A DNA stretch of 20,910 nt from assembly GCA_905250885.1 (NCBI GenBank), contig CAJNOQ010003239.1:1-20910 (forward strand), given 5' to 3'. Made by a program: the position numbers and the translations under genes. Source of the stretch: Didymodactylos carnosus (taxonomy: Eukaryota; Rotifera; Eurotatoria; Philodinida; Philodinidae). Below the pieces are notes generated by a model. It did no database searches. It saw only the letters and a list, made by a program, of their open reading frames with translations, and was not told the origin of the DNA. This document shows, in pieces, positions 9,320 to 19,956 of this stretch. Numbering within the stretch: the first letter of the stretch is position 1; each line of letters opens with the position of its first letter.

Positions 9320-11803
9320 ATGCATTCGTCAAATCAACATCATTCGACAAATCGTTCTCAACCATCAGAAACGTCCTTCTTTTCACCATATCAAAGACTT
9401 ACACCTTCCAACAATTACCACCGTCATACAGGGAATAGTATAAATAATTTTAATTCGATGTTAAAACGACCACGTTCACCCAGTAATTCATTAACAACTG
9501 ATGATAGAGATTATAATAATTATAAAAAGAGAGGAAAATATTTTGATATGAACGATATGTATTATGACTATCAAGCTAATCGTAAGAATTATAACAGCAG
9601 TGCTCATGTGTGTAAGTATTTACCATTTTTCATTTTTTTTATAATCTAATGATTACGACTAATCGACTAAAATTTATTAGCGCTATTTGTTTAGTTGAAT
9701 TGCAGTTACCACAACGAAAATGGTCATATACAGAATTTGAACAACATTCATCTAAGAAAAAATTTTTTTCTTTTGAATTAATTAGTTTCAATGTTCTTTC
9801 ACAAGATTTATTAGAATTAAATCCTTATTTATATACTGATTGTATGCCTAAATATCTTGATTGGGATTATCGAAAAAAAGTTATCATGAAACAGATTATT
9901 GGTCGTGATGCAGATGTAAGAATAAACGAAAATAGAAGAGAAAATGTTTTTCTAGTAATTAACTATAAAGTTCTTTATTTTTTGCAGATAGTGTGTTTAC
10001 AAGAAGCTCAAGAAGACCATTATGAAAATTACTTTTGTCCAAAATTGAAAAAACATGGTAAGAAAATCGTGATATTATTTAGTAATGAATATAATAGATA
10101 AGAGAGCAATTTGTCTTGGACTATGTCATCCGTAAAAAAACATTTCCGTCTTGCAGATGATAAAGATATCTGTTAAGAAGTAGCGTTGAAATGAAAATTA
10201 TATTTCTACTATTTTTTTTCATATTTAATCTGTCGTCTGTCCACTACTTTATTTCTAAGCATAATATAACACTTGTAGAATAAAGATAAAGTAATGTTCT
10301 CTTTCTCATAATCAACAAAAACAAAGTAACTGTATAGTCTGTTTCTACAGCTGACACAAAAAGTCTCTAGACAAACTGTTCAGAACTAAAAATTACTAGA
10401 AAATTTGATGTTAGACGAATTGAGTCGTCATTAGATAAAATCAAGAATGCACAGTTGGAATGAAGCTTTAACTTTCGCTTGTATTTTTTAGGTTACGAAT
10501 CATTATTTATAAAGCGATCGGGTGAAAAAACGGATGGTATGTTTATTTTTTCCTAAAATGATCATCAGTTTGATTATTCAAGATTTTCTATTCAGGCTGT
10601 GCTTTGTTTTATAAAACTCATCGATTGTTACTTGTTGATTACAAATCTGTGCCATTTCATCATCCAAACATCGAGCTATTAGACAGGTACATATTAGAAC
10701 TATAGTAAGCAACGAAAGATCTATTAAATAAACAAGCTTTTTTCTTTGACACCAGTCGTCGGGTGCCTGTAAAACTGTCGTGCTTCTATTTTAGGAGAAT
10801 AGTATAAAAATAATGAGTAACCTAATTCTTTTATATTGTTTTATCTAGAGACAATGTTGGTCTTATAGCATTATTTAAACCAAAAATGGCTCATGCTTCC
10901 TCTGATGATCTTTTATGTGTTGCTTGTACACATTTACTGTTTTCACCTAAACGTGGAGACATTAAATTAGCTCAATTACAATATTTTCTTGCTGAAATTG
11001 ATCGTCTATCAGTAAAAGACAATAATATCGATGATGAATCATCATATTATCCAATTATATTATGTGGTGATTTTAATAGTCAACCATATTCACCATTATA
11101 TCAATTTTTAGTCGACGGTTATATTAAATACGATCGATATAGACGAATAGAAATATCTGGTCAGACTTCATCAAATAATTATTCACTCTATTTACCATCA
11201 AAGGAACTGATACCATCATGTTATGTTCAATCTGATTGTCGATTTCCTACTAGGACAAAAATAACTGAAATTATTGAACAAAAAACAATGAACATCGTCG
11301 TAAATGAGAAAGATCTAGAGATAATTGAAGAAGACGTCGTAAATGAGAAAGATCTAGAAATAATTGAAGAAGACGTAGATGAAAAAGATCTAGAAATAAT
11401 TGAAGAAGACAAGGATGTTATTTTCTACAAGGAATATTTAAAAGTAAACAATGTCAATAATTCATCATCGATATTAACGCATAATAAAAAATTTTATTCT
11501 GTCTATAAACATTTTGATAGTTCTAATACACCTGAGGTAACATCGCATGCCGGTTATGACATTCAACAGGTTGATTTCATCTTCTATACAACAGGTGGTA
11601 ATAGAAAGAAAACGACAGTTACATCAACAAACGAACAACAAAAACCGGCAAGAGGTGATCGATTAAATTTAGTTGGACGTTATAATTTATATTATCAAAA
11701 TCAATTAAACAGCATTCTATTGCCGAACTGGCAGTTTGGTTCTGATCATTTTTTATTATCAGCTAAATTCGCTTTAAAATTGCACCATGCTAAAAAAAGA
11801 TAG
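9320..11803 (+). CDS. ANGEL2: Protein angel homolog 2 (CCR4-type endonuclease/exonuclease/phosphatase)
   Basis: ANGEL proteins belong to the CCR4/nocturnin branch of the EEP nuclease-phosphatase fold; vertebrate ANGEL2 removes 2',3'-cyclic phosphates from RNA ends. Six exons: 9320-9611, 9695-9915, 9988-10057, 10492-10536, 10596-10686 and 10849-11803, giving 557 codons plus stop with all phases agreeing. The N-terminus is polar and probably disordered. The EEP domain starts at SFNVLSQDLL (Asn about 130), followed by LQEAQEDHY (metal-binding Glu about 177), KRSGEKTDGCALFYK, LLDRDNVGL, THLLFSPKRGDIKLAQL (His about 268), CGDFNSQPYSPLY (Asp about 314, Asn about 316), VDFIFY and the terminal GSDHFLL (Asp about 539, His about 540), so the expected catalytic set is present. 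The start is uncertain: the frame is open to ATG 9137, which would add 61 residues. An acidic repeat interrupts the domain at about 390-427. AATAAA directly follows the stop. Confidence 0.92.
11297..11410 (+). repeat. In-frame minisatellite encoding acidic repeats in ANGEL2
   Basis: Three tandem units of 39, 39 and 36 bp (11297-11335, 11336-11374, 11375-11410) encode VVNEKDLEIIEED twice and then VDEKDLEIIEED. The units are almost identical at DNA level, which suggests recent expansion. They fall between the CGDFN and SDH motifs, in a loop that is variable in vertebrate ANGEL2. Confidence 0.9.
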
Positions 11804-12175
11804 AATAAATTTGTACAGGTTTTGTGTTTCTTTTCTTTAATGATGTCTTCCGCACAAGTATTAAAACTGGTTGAGTGGTGATATTTTTTTTTTATTAGAT
11901 ATGTGAAACCTTTTTTGTTTTTTGTTTGTGTGTTTTTTTTATGATTATTTTTTATGCTATATTAGCGTCCTATATTTTTTCCGTTTGATTTTGTTTCTGA
12001 TACTTTTTTTATTTTAATAAAACACTCCCAACAGAAGAAAACATTTTATGAATGAATTTAGAAAATTACACTGTAAATCTATACGTGGATATTTTGTGTT
12101 CGTACATTTGAATAGAAATAATATTCTACTGTCTATTTTTATAGAATTATTTAATTTTTTTATAGATTAAGAAAA
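11804..12175. other. 372-bp T-rich intergenic region between ANGEL2 and IGHMBP2
   Basis: It contains two AATAAA motifs on the plus strand, one directly after the ANGEL2 stop (11804-11809) and one at 12016-12021, and T-rich tracts. The last part must hold the IGHMBP2 promoter and leader; no core-promoter motif stands out. Confidence 0.6.
12016..12021 (+). terminator. Candidate polyadenylation signal for ANGEL2
   Basis: AATAAA lies 213 bp after the ANGEL2 stop, within T-rich DNA. The alternative AATAAA at 11804-11809 touches the stop codon and would leave almost no 3'UTR before it. Which is used cannot be told from sequence. Confidence 0.45.
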
Positions 12176-15100
12176 ATGAGCGTTATTGAAAAATTCGTCG
12201 TTAAAAGTCAAGAACTTCTTGAGCTCGAACGCCAAGAAGAACTATTTCAATCAACGTGTGTATTGAGAAAACAAAAACGAGTAAATATTGATAATTTCTA
12301 GCTCTTTTTTTAGAGAAGCTTTACAAGGACAATCAATCAAACGTTTGAATGAAAAAGGTGTTTGTGTAAATAAATTACGTTATCAATATTCTTATACGGG
12401 TTTATACGGACGACATATTATTGTATTCGATGGTGAATATTTAACAACACGTACCGAAACGTTTAGTCCCGGTTTGTATTTCATTTTCTCTGTTACACTC
12501 CATCGAACTATTTTCAATAAATATATCTATTTATTTTGTAGGTGATATTGCCAGTATTTATCGTAATGCATCGGAAATAAATGAAAAATCACCTATTGCC
12601 AATGGTGTTATATTTCGTGTAACTAATAATAGTATTCATATTGCATTAGATGAAAATGATAATGGAGAATATGAAATAGAAAACGAAACGTGTCAATTTA
12701 TGTTGATTAAAATTGCGAACGATGTTACTTATCGACGATTGAAACGGTAAATAAATTGTAATGTCTTATCATCACAAATTCTATAGATGTTTTCATTTTA
12801 GTATACTTGAGAAATTATTAAAAGATCGAAATGGTCGAGCTCAAAATTTACTTGATATCGCATTTGAAAACAGTGAACCAAATCAAATCGAATCACAATC
12901 AAATAGCAAGCAAATTGAATATTTTAACCAAAATTTGGATGAATCACAACGTGAAGCAATCAAATTTGCACTTCAACAACGTGACATTGCCGTGATTCAT
13001 GGACCACCGGGAACAGGTAGATTTTGTTAATTTTCAGTTTGTTAAAATATTTTATCAGTGCAATTTAGGAAAGACAACAACAGTTGTTGAATACATATTT
13101 CAAGCAACATTAAAATATAATCTGAAGGTGTTATGTTGTGCTCCATCGAATATTGCTGTAGATAATTTAGTTGAACGATTAAGTCAACGAAAACAATTAC
13201 GTCAAATTCGTCTTGGACATCCAGCTCGAATGTTAGAATCAATCCAAAAATTTTCACTTGAATCGATTGTTACCCAACATCATAACGATGTTAAAAGTGC
13301 TCTACGAGAAGATTTAGATAAATGTTTTGTAAGTAGTGACACTGGTAGACGAAAAGATTCAATTGAGTTTCTCGTGATATACAGTGATTTATCTAGAAGG
13401 AGAACTGGTGAGACGGTACACTATCGAAAAACAAAACATAGATAAATCACTGGTAAATTTATATATTCGTCTCCTAGGCTTCAATTGACTTTTTATCAAA
13501 ATTGAATGAGTTGTTGAGTACTACAGCGTGTTTATCTATATTTAGATGAAAGTACGCAAATGTACTAATCGAGGTGAACGTGAACAATTGCGTCATGAAA
13601 TTCGTTTATTAAGAAAGGATATACGTGAATATGAAGAAAAAGCTAGTCGTGATGCTTTGAAATCAGTGAATGTTGTATTATGTACCCTAACATCAGCAAA
13701 TGATGATGGACCTTTAAAATTATTACCATTGGATTATTTTGATGTTGTTGTTATTGATGAATGTTCACAGGTATATTACTTTCTTTGATCTATATCACAG
13801 TTGTAGAATATTACTTGATATTCAAATCTTTAAATAGAAACATTTTTCGTGTTAAAGATTACATGAATGTTGTAAAGAATTAAGTCAGATGAAGACTTTT
13901 TTTGCATTGATATCAAGTTTTCGACAGTTAGATTGCTTGTGCAAACTTAATAAGTAATGTTTTTTTTAGGCGCTGGAAATTGCTTGTTGGATTCCATTGT
14001 TACGTGCCTCCAAATGTGTATTAGCCGGTGATCACCTTCAATTACCACCAACAATTTTGAGTGAAAAAGCAGCCAAAGATGGTCTCGATATTACATTGAT
14101 GAAACGTTTGATAGATCAATTCAATGATAAAGTTTGTAAAACATAAAATGATGATCTTTTAAATAGAAATATTTTTCTTGTTAAAGATTACACGAATGTT
14201 GACCGTACAATATCGTATGAATGAAAAAATAATGAATTGGTCTTCAAATGAATTTTATCACGGAAAATTGACAGCTCATTCATCAGTTCAACATCATTTG
14301 TTGAGTGATTTACCGAATATTGTACGACATGAAGATGAAAATGATAATATTTCAAAAGTACCGTTGTTATTGATCGATACATCTGGTTGTGATATGAATG
14401 AATTACAATTTGAAGATGAAATATCGAGAGCGAATGAAGGTAGATAAAATTTGATGATATATTCATTAGTCAATAAGATGTTGTTTTATTTATAGGAGAA
14501 GCATCGTTAGTTGCCCATTATGTAAAAATACTTGTCGAACAATATGGTGTTGAACTAACTCAGCTTGGTATAATTAGTCCTTATAATTTGCAAGTAGATT
14601 TATTAAGAAAAAAGTTATTGACGCAATATCCAGCCTTGGAAATTCGTTCCGTAGATGGATTCCAAGGAAGAGAAAAGGAAATTATTATCATATCGATGGT
14701 TCGATCAAACAAGCAAGGTAGGGGTTTAACACGGTTAGTTATAAAGAGCAGATAAAAATAGAAAATGTGAGAAAGTAGTTCGATGCAAGAGTGATCGATG
14801 GAATGTTGAATACTATTTTCTACGCAATGTGCTAGAGACTTAAATTTTGTTTTCTGTGGAATGAGCAACATCTACAATACAATACTTGTTTGAAATACGT
14901 TCTGACAAAACTTCACAGTGGAAAATATTTCAAAAACTAACGAAAAAAGTTATTATGAAATCGAAAAATCCGAATTTTTATTGGAACTAATATCGAATAA
15001 ATGGAAATTTAGTCCTTGAAAGGCTATCAATCGGACGAAAACATTAGAAAATACCTTTTGGTGGCGATATGAATTGTCTTCTATAACTGACTTTTTCAAA

Positions 15101-17331
15101 AAAATTGCTCTTTCGCTCCTATACCAAGGACATCAAATAAATTCGTTTCGATAGACTAAAAATATATGAGATATGATGGATTTTCACACTACCTTTTTCG
15201 AGACTAAATGAAGAATCGTACAATACGTTCAAAAAAGAAAGTTCGGTTGCCAGCTAGAAAATTAATGCTAGTTTCAATAGAGACATTTTCCAGCTAAAAC
15301 AAAAGAAAAGTGAACTTACTATACATTATTCGAAATGATATTTCAAACACCTTGTGATGAGATTATTTTTAAACATACCTATGAACGAAGAAAAATTTAT
15401 TTGAGAAAAGTAAAAGGTAAAAAAAGCAATTTTTTTGATAATCGTTAGTTTTTAAAATATTTTTCACTGTGAAGTTTTGTCAGAACGTATTTCAAACAAG
15501 TATTGTATTGTAGATGTTGTTCATTGTAGAGAAAACAAAATTTGAGTCCATTCCGTAGTCGAAAAAAATAGTGTACGACATTTCACTAATTACTTTTGCA
15601 TTGAATGTTAAAGATTTTAGCTTTGTTATTCACTATAGACAATATATTTAAGTTGTACATCATTGTTATCTTTTTTAACTTGCAGGAGAAGTGGGCTTTT
15701 TATCTGATTCACGTCGAATCAATGTCGCCGTTACTCGTGCTCGTCGTCATTTAGTTATTGTTTGTGATACGAGAACAGTTTCACGTGATCCGTTTATAAA
15801 ACGACTAATTGATTATATACAAATAAATGGAGATGTTCGTTCTGCACACGAATATATTCATGGTAAATTATCGGGTTATGAGTGAGAGTACCATTATGCT
15901 TTTATTTGGTGTTTCTTATAGATGAAAATTTTTCGGATGAGTCTACGTTAACAAAAACCATGCAAAAAGTATCTTTAAAATCTAATCAATCGAAAACAGC
16001 GTCCAAGTCGAATAAGATACGTCAACAACCATCATCACACAGTAAATTTAAAGAAAATATGAATAGTGTACAAAATGATCGGTTTGTATTGATGTAGGAC
16101 GGACAGATGAAAATCTCTATAATATTATCTGTTATTTTATTAGTATTTCGAATGATGACAAAACTGAACTGGAACAAGTACTTGATCAGCGGCTTATCAC
16201 ATTTCTAAATGATAATCATGCTTATGAAATTGTATTTGAAACAAGTTTATCGAACTACGGAAGAAAGTATGTTCATTCGGTAATGTTGTCTTTTATAGGT
16301 TTTCTTTTTGTATACAGTTTCGTCGTTTTTGTTTGTTTAGCTTGCTGAAATGTATAATTTAAATCATCGAAGTGAAGGCATTGATGAAGATCGTCATATT
16401 ATCGTATCAAAAAAAAGTATTGTTAAAGAAAAACAACAATCAGATGATGGTACATCGACTAATGATGAGGAAGAAAAATCATTTCGAACATTTTCGTCGT
16501 TAGCTGAACATGAACCGAAAAAATCAAAACAATCGAAAAAAAACAAATTAAAAGAAGAACATTCTGAAATAGTGATAAATCCAGATATATCTATAGAAAA
16601 TGAAAATAAAAGCGAAAATGTAAGTTTTTATTTCATTTATACAATCTATATAGCGTGTAAACTTTTTCTGTTAATAGATTGAGTCAACTGTTAATGTGTC
16701 CAATGAAAATATTTGCCCATATTGTAAAAAATCTATACCAATACAAAACTATCAACTTCATGAGTTGTATTGTCAACGTATTAATCAGACGCCATCGACA
16801 TTATTTCAAATAAAAGATCAAGTAAGTATAAAAGAAGACAAGAAAATGACTTATAAAAGTATAATTCTACTATAGGCGAACACTCAAATTTCATCATCAG
16901 TTAAAGAAGATAAAACCATAAATTCAAATTCCGTATCATCAAAAAAACAAAAACAATCACATGTACCACCTAGTCGATTATTAACAATAGATAAAAGTGC
17001 CGATTTTGATACAATAATTGAAGCGGCTAGACAACATGATAATATTTGTAATTATCAAAAATGTAAAATAAAAATAACATTACTTGGTCAATTATGTTCC
17101 TATTGTAATCATCGTTTTTGTTTTGAACATTCGATGCCCGAAGTACATGGTTGTGGACAAACGGCACGAAAAGATATGCGTAGTGCACATCTAAGTGCAC
17201 ATTCAAATCCAACGCCTGTATATTCTAATAGTCAACCTATTAAAAAAGAAAAACGACCATATTTAGAACGAAAATTACAAAGTAAAATAGCTGAAAAAGA
17301 AACAGATCGAAAAAAAAAATCGGACAAATAA
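12176..17331 (+). CDS. IGHMBP2: DNA/RNA helicase SMUBP2 (superfamily 1, Upf1-like)
   Basis: A 5'-to-3' Upf1-like helicase associated with ribosomes and tRNA in vertebrates. Fifteen exons join in phase to 1043 codons plus stop: 12176-12255, 12314-12471, 12542-12746, 12802-13016, 13069-13328, 13546-13770, 13970-14131, 14187-14439, 14496-14717, 15686-15862, 15922-16081, 16144-16279, 16341-16619, 16678-16821, 16876-17331. The N-terminus ([11 protein letters not shown], then YTGLYGR) matches the SMUBP2 beta-barrel region. Motifs: Walker A GPPGTGKT at 215-222 (split by an intron), [14 protein letters not shown], Walker B DECSQ at 377-381, [14 protein letters not shown] at 443-446, [10 protein letters not shown] and VTRARRH at 609-615. 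An R3H domain follows (RKYVH, residues 746-750), then an additional C2HC finger (C857, C860, H872, C876) and a C-terminal AN1 zinc finger (about 950-985) with a basic tail. It is slightly longer than human IGHMBP2. Most introns are 52-62 bp; introns 5, 6 and 9 are 217, 199 and 968 bp. Confidence 0.95.
13826..13872 (+). repeat. Copy of an intron 7/exon 8 boundary inside intron 6
   Basis: This 47-bp stretch in IGHMBP2 intron 6 matches 14154-14201, which spans the end of intron 7 and the first codons of exon 8. I count three substitutions and a one-base length difference. The copy keeps the TTAAAG acceptor-like end and the following ATTACA-GAATGTTG, then diverges. Confidence 0.85.
14154..14201 (+). 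repeat. Intron 7/exon 8 boundary, partner of the copy in intron 6
   Basis: This is the functional member of the pair: TTAAAG precedes the exon 8 codons [11 protein letters not shown] at 14187. The partner lies about 328 bp upstream, on the other side of exon 7. Confidence 0.85.
14782..15602. mobile_element. Long inverted-repeat (MITE-like) element in IGHMBP2 intron 9
   Basis: Inverted arms lie at about 14782-14942 and 15443-15602, separated by about 500 bp. The inner 70 or so bases of each arm (CATCTACAATACAATACTTG... to ...AAAACTAACGA) are nearly identical, with about two mismatches; identity falls to roughly three quarters toward the outer ends. The interior has no recognisable transposase. 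This insertion accounts for most of the 968-bp length of an intron whose neighbours are under 65 bp. Exact termini and target-site duplication are not clear. A Tc1/hAT-like non-autonomous element is possible but unproved. Confidence 0.75.
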
Positions 17332-17441
17332 GAAAACGTTATCATTTTTACAATTATTAGATAAAACGTATATATAGAGAGAGCGATATTTATCTATTTT
17401 TTATTTTTGTTTAATGTATATGAATATTTATATATTAGAAA

Positions 17442-17447
17442 AATAAA
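17442..17447 (+). terminator. Candidate polyadenylation signal for IGHMBP2
   Basis: AATAAA about 110 bp downstream of the TAA stop, in an AT-rich 3' flank and upstream of the inverted-repeat element, is well placed for the 3' end. Confidence 0.5.
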
Positions 17448-17632
17448 AAGTATTTTTCAAGAGAAGACGAGGATTAGTCAGATGAAATAAAACTTTGCTC
17501 ATTTATTACAAATTTGACAGATGAAAGTATCAGATAAAAAATGTTTGTTCTTTTTGTCCATTAAAAATTTTATGAATTAGAAAGTAAAATTTATCATCCA
17601 AATTTTTCTCGGCTAAATATGTCAAAAACATG

Positions 17633-18185
17633 CTATTGTTTCTAACGAACGAATCCTCCAAGTGTCCAACCGCTTTTTCTTTAAAATATACACGATTGTG
17701 GATAATCTTTGATGCTGATCATGAATCTGATAGTCATTTCTACTGCTAGGTCTTTCTGGAATGGATCTCTGCAATCTGTATGTCCAAAGACCCGCTATGA
17801 ACTTCCAGTTGAACATATATGGGCACTGTCAAATTGTAGAACATGTTGAATCAGATCAACAGACAATTTTTCGCAGAGGTAGAAAAATTTTACTTTCTAA
17901 TCCAGTAGCGAACCAAAATATTTCAGGTTTTTTGAACCCTAAAACTTTTCCATCTCTGCGAAAACTTGTTTGTTGGTCTGAACGTTTTCCCACATAGGTA
18001 ATTCAACGTGTTCTACAATCTGGCAGTGCCAAAATTTCAGATATCCATCTCAGAAAGGCCTAGCAGCAGAAACGAATATCAGATTCGTGATTAGCATCAA
18101 AGATTATCCACAATCGTCTATATTTTAAGGAAAAAGCGATTGGACACTCGAAGAAGTTCTCTCGTAAGTGACATTTCAACAATAG
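17633..18185. mobile_element. Diverged long inverted-repeat element between IGHMBP2 and LRPPRC
   Basis: The arms are about 17633-17892 and 17941-18185 with a spacer of about 48 bp. Matching segments in order from outside in: CTATTGTT, AGTGTCCAA-CGCTTTTTC, a CGATTGTGGATAATCTTTGATGCT block, CTGCTAGG-CTTTCTG, GCACTG-CA-ATTGTAGAACA-GTTGAAT and TTTTCGCAGAG. The left arm has about 45 extra bases and the right arm about 20, so both have decayed. The open frames crossing it on both strands are by-products of the repeat. No transposase is visible; it reads as an old foldback or MITE-type insertion. Confidence 0.75.
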
Positions 18186-18278
18186 TGTATTAAAAGTTCA
18201 TGCAAAATTAATTATTTTTTTCTTGAATTATTCAAAACGAATAATCAAATTCAGTGGCGTATATCAATATTTTTCTAG

Positions 18279-19524
18279 ATGTTTTTGCGATATTTGAATT
18301 CATATACAATTCGTTCTTCAATAACTCATCTATCATTATTGACAAGAAGAACTCAATTATGTTCAAATTGCACACAAAAATTTATGATAAATTCTTTGTT
18401 AGTTAAAACATCTTTACCATTGTCTCAACATCATTTTATTCGACAACAAGCAACAACAACAACAACAACACAACCGTCTCAATTCGATTATTCATCGAAT
18501 AATGATAATAAAAATGTTTTTCATCGAATTCATTCATCTAAATTAGATTTAGATTCTTTATTAGAACGTTTAGATGGTGAAGCTCATCGTCGTGGTCGTT
18601 TAACACCCGGTTTAGTAAATGAAGCAATTCGTAAAGCAACAATTGAATTAGAATATATAAATCCAACACAAGCATTATTATTAATACGTTGTTCGGGTTC
18701 ATTATTACTTGGTGAATTACCTATACAACGTCAACAAGTTTTAGAACAAATGATGAACGTATTTAAAACAAAAAATGTTCAATTTGATATAACACACTAT
18801 AATTCATATATGCGTGTTTGTCTACAAAATTCTCATTATTTTGATCCAGATAAAATATTAAACGATATAAAAATCTATGGTGCTAAATCTAATATTCAAC
18901 CAAATTTAACAACATATAAATTATTTATGGAATGTTATGCAAAACAAGGACGATCAAATGATGCTCAAAAAGTATTAGAATTAATGAAACAATCAAATTT
19001 TAATATTGAATCACATACATTAACTTGTTTAATTGAATCTTATGCACAACAAGGAAATTATGATAAAGTACAACAATTATTTCAATTATTTGATGAATTA
19101 ACATTAAAACCTATTTCACAAACATATGAACAATTTGTTATTGTCTATTTTAAACAGGGACAATTTTTAGATGCAAAAAAATATTTTATATTAAATTCAT
19201 CAAAAATGGATAATGATACATTCTATCGTCTTCTCATTTTATCTGCCACGTATAATCAACATGATATGTTTCAATTAATATTGGATACAATTGATAAAAA
19301 TGTCTTAGCTGATACATGTATACAATATATACTGTATACTGCTGAATTATTAAGTAAAAATTTAGATGATTATGCATTTATGCTAATTAAGACATTTCCA
19401 GAAAGAGATGAAACATTAAGATTTGATGTATTAAATTATACATTTTTAAATTTATTAAAAATACGTTTACCTATCCATCATTTTAAACCATTTTCATCGA
19501 TAAATATTGAACAAAGAACAAAAG
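18279..19524 (+). CDS. LRPPRC: Leucine-rich PPR motif-containing protein, N-terminal part
   Basis: LRPPRC is a mitochondrial pentatricopeptide-repeat protein that, with SLIRP, stabilises mitochondrial mRNAs. The ATG at 18279 directly follows a TTTTTCTAG acceptor-like sequence, so a 5'UTR intron is likely. The first 60 or so residues are rich in Ser, Thr, Arg and hydrophobics with few acids, as in a mitochondrial presequence, then a Thr run encoded by an ACA/CAA microsatellite. The match to vertebrate LRPPRC is clear at LLERLDGEAHRRGR and TQALLLIRCSGSLLLGELP, then HYNSYMRVCLQN and three PPR units (NIQPNLTTYKLFMECYAKQG, SHTLTCLIESYAQQG, and the following YEQFVIVYFKQG). After about residue 415 the frame meets GGTATTT (donor at 19525) and then stops at 19575-19577. 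The remaining 900 or more residues expected of the family are absent from the window, so the gene is either split by a long intron or truncated. Confidence 0.85.
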
Positions 19525-19956
19525 GTATTTATTATTTTTTTAGAATTATTCGCTTGCCTCCTAGTACGAGAGGATAGAAACTAATGAAACATTTTGGCCA
19601 ATTTTGTATTTTCGACTACTTCACATAAATGTGCTCTTCCGACACTTTTTTCACTATTTTCTTTTTTATATATCTTTCGAACAGATGAACACCAAAATGT
19701 CTGTCTCATTTTGTGATGAAAAGTGTCCTGAACAAGGTAAAACACACCAGAATTATCTCAGGCTCTTGATTATGGAGATATTGCGAAGATATTTAACATT
19801 ACCCTTAAGGGGGGGAGGGTCCTCTCATTTAGATTTAGTTCAAACTTTGCCACATTGTAGAGGACACTTCAAAATATATATTTTAATTATAATTATTTTA
19901 ATTTTAATTTTTTTCGACCTGTTTTTGCCTATTTTTTAAAATTTTTACTTTTCAGT
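19525..19956. other. Repeat-like sequence after the last recognised LRPPRC codon
   Basis: If LRPPRC continues, this is the start of a long intron. An AGTGTCCT/AGGACACT pair around 19726 and 19862 forms a small inverted repeat. An open frame at 19604-19939 has no similarity to LRPPRC or to anything I recognise. Confidence 0.45.
19558..19574 (+). other. 17-base sarcin-ricin-loop-like sequence
   Basis: CTCCTAGTACGAGAGGA equals the conserved sarcin-ricin loop of bacterial-type large-subunit rRNA as I recall it, and its 12-base core AGTACGAGAGGA is shared with eukaryotic 28S. The flanks do not match 28S that I know. It could be a tiny fragment of mitochondrial rRNA or chance. Confidence 0.35.

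Noticed and set aside
11227-11412. Minus-strand Ser/Ile/Phe repeat protein
   Set aside because: It is the antisense reading of the ANGEL2 acidic minisatellite.
13329-13445. Continuation of IGHMBP2 exon 5 past 13328
   Set aside because: The GTAAGT donor at 13329 and the resumed homology at 13546 show this is intron; it contains a 13-base inverted repeat (CAGTGATTTATCT) but little else.
14581-14871. Minus-strand frame of 96 codons
   Set aside because: Antisense of exon 9 and part of the intron 9 repeat; no homology.
17622-17997. Two open frames, one per strand, between IGHMBP2 and LRPPRC
   Set aside because: Both lie within the inverted-repeat element and mirror its arms rather than a gene.
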